Shown: piece after piece, positions 7,534 through 7,793 of the stretch
How the letters are laid out: every line of letters begins with the position of its first letter
Numbering within the stretch: position 1 is the first letter of the stretch
NCBI GenBank assembly: GCA_903835145.1
Contig: CAILMA010000620.1
Span: 1-7,793 of the forward strand
Length of the DNA: 7,793 nt
From: an uncultured Bacteroidota bacterium
GTDB lineage: Bacteria > Bacteroidota > Bacteroidia > Chitinophagales > Chitinophagaceae
Direction: 5' to 3'
Program-made: the position numbers and the translations under genes
Notes under the pieces: generated by a model
What the model was told of the DNA's origin: nothing
The model's database searches: none
Seen by the model: the letters and a program-made list of their open reading frames with translations, nothing else

Positions 7534-7543
7534 ACATTAATCT

Positions 7544-7566
7544 CCCTCTCTCGCTTGCGGAGAGGG
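7544..7566. repeat. REP-like hairpin CCCTCTC ... GAGAGGG
   Basis: CCCTCTC (7544-7550) pairs with GAGAGGG (7560-7566), and the inner CGC and GCG extend the stem past one bulged T. The following CCGGGGTGAGG (7567-7577) resembles a sequence I recall next to such stems in interspersed palindromic repeats of many bacteria. That link is from memory and was not searched. Confidence 0.5.
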
Positions 7567-7579
7567 CCGGGGTGAGGTC

Positions 7580-7609
7580 AAACCCCTCGGGTCCAAGGGT
7601 CTCCCTTGG
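7580..7609 (+). repeat. Direct repeat, copy B, with perfect palindrome
   Basis: The copy reads AAACCCCTC, then GGGTC, then CAAGGGTCTCCCTTGG. Its right part is a perfect hairpin, CCAAGGG (7593-7599), TCT, CCCTTGG (7603-7609), more complete than in copy A at 7476-7506. Confidence 0.6.
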
Positions 7610-7640
7610 TCCCAAACCAAATGAACCATCCCGCCCTCAA

Positions 7641-7663
7641 ACCGATGCCGTTAGGCATCGCAT
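7641..7663 (+). repeat. CGATGCC palindromic repeat, copy 1
   Basis: CGATGCC (7643-7649) and GGCATCG (7654-7660) form a perfect 7-bp stem with loop GTTA. The element is preceded by AC and followed by CAT, as in copy 2, so the conserved unit is about 22 bp and has a direction. Confidence 0.75.
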
Positions 7664-7692
7664 GTTTATAGCCCTACGCAAACCAACAAAAC

Positions 7693-7715
7693 ACCGATGC
7701 CATTCGGCATCGCAT
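7693..7715 (+). repeat. CGATGCC palindromic repeat, copy 2
   Basis: CGATGCC (7695-7701) and GGCATCG (7706-7712) form the same perfect 7-bp stem as copy 1, here with loop ATTC. It lies 52 bp downstream in direct orientation with the same AC and CAT flanks. The stem is identical while the loop differs. Confidence 0.75.
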
Positions 7716-7740
7716 CTTCCATAACACCCTGATTTAACCG

Positions 7741-7762
7741 TGCGATACCTAACAGCATCGGC
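7741..7762 (-). repeat. CGATGCC palindromic repeat, copy 3, inverted and decayed
   Basis: Read on the minus strand, the copy is GCCGATGCT, GTTA, GGTATCGCA. It matches copy 1 in loop and flank but has two stem substitutions, which leave two mismatched pairs out of seven. It lies opposite to copies 1 and 2, giving the arrangement right-right-left. Confidence 0.65.
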
Positions 7763-7793
7763 CAACTATTATTATTTCTTCTATAAACATACA

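Larger units (their letters stand above)
7393..7793. other. Gene-free, repeat-packed region to the right window edge
   Basis: I see no convincing coding sequence here. The 401 bp contain a hairpin just after the transporter gene, a pair of imperfect direct repeats enclosing two GC-rich hairpins, and three copies of a CGATGCC palindrome, listed separately. The last 30 bp are AT-rich, as might precede another gene. No hairpin is followed by a clear T-run, so the terminator of the upstream gene is not obvious. Confidence 0.7.

Noticed and set aside
7641..7762. Possible short CRISPR array
   Set aside because: There are only three short palindromes, one inverted and diverged, with unequal spacing and no leader or cas genes in the window.

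Overview
The window looks like chromosomal DNA of a Bacteroidota bacterium, perhaps near Chitinophagales or Sphingobacteriales (inference). Three things suggest this. No gene has a recognisable Shine-Dalgarno sequence, and the starts follow A-rich or C-rich leaders instead. Two intergenic promoters fit the Bacteroidota pattern TTTG ... TAnnTTTG. The NTT-like/HEAT/cyclic-nucleotide-binding architecture is one I associate with this phylum.

Layout. Bases 1-1219 (minus strand) hold the first 406 codons of mnmE, the tRNA-modification GTPase; its C-terminus lies beyond the left edge. Just upstream on the same strand (1262-2557) is a 431-residue Schlafen AlbA_2 plus GHKL-type ATPase protein. It is AT-richer than its neighbours and looks like an accessory gene placed in front of a housekeeping gene. 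A divergent intergenic region (2558-2846) carries one good promoter in each direction. On the plus strand follow a stand-alone MoxR-type AAA+ ATPase (2847-3908) and, after a 226-bp gap, a 1085-residue membrane protein (4135-7392). That protein joins an NTT/MFS-like transporter core of about 12 helices to a long HEAT-like helical region and a C-terminal cyclic-nucleotide-binding domain. The last 401 bp hold no gene and are packed with short palindromes and repeats of at least three families.

How the parts relate. mnmE is core translation machinery. The AlbA_2 gene could be co-transcribed with it, because only 42 bp separate them and no terminator is visible. MoxR lacks its usual DUF58/VWA partners within this window, so its client is not evident. 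The fusion protein is the most interesting gene. Its ligand-binding cassette keeps the residues needed to bind a cyclic nucleotide, and no DNA-binding domain follows, so the signal is more likely read by the membrane or HEAT part than by a promoter. No CRISPR array, rRNA, tRNA or intact insertion sequence was seen.
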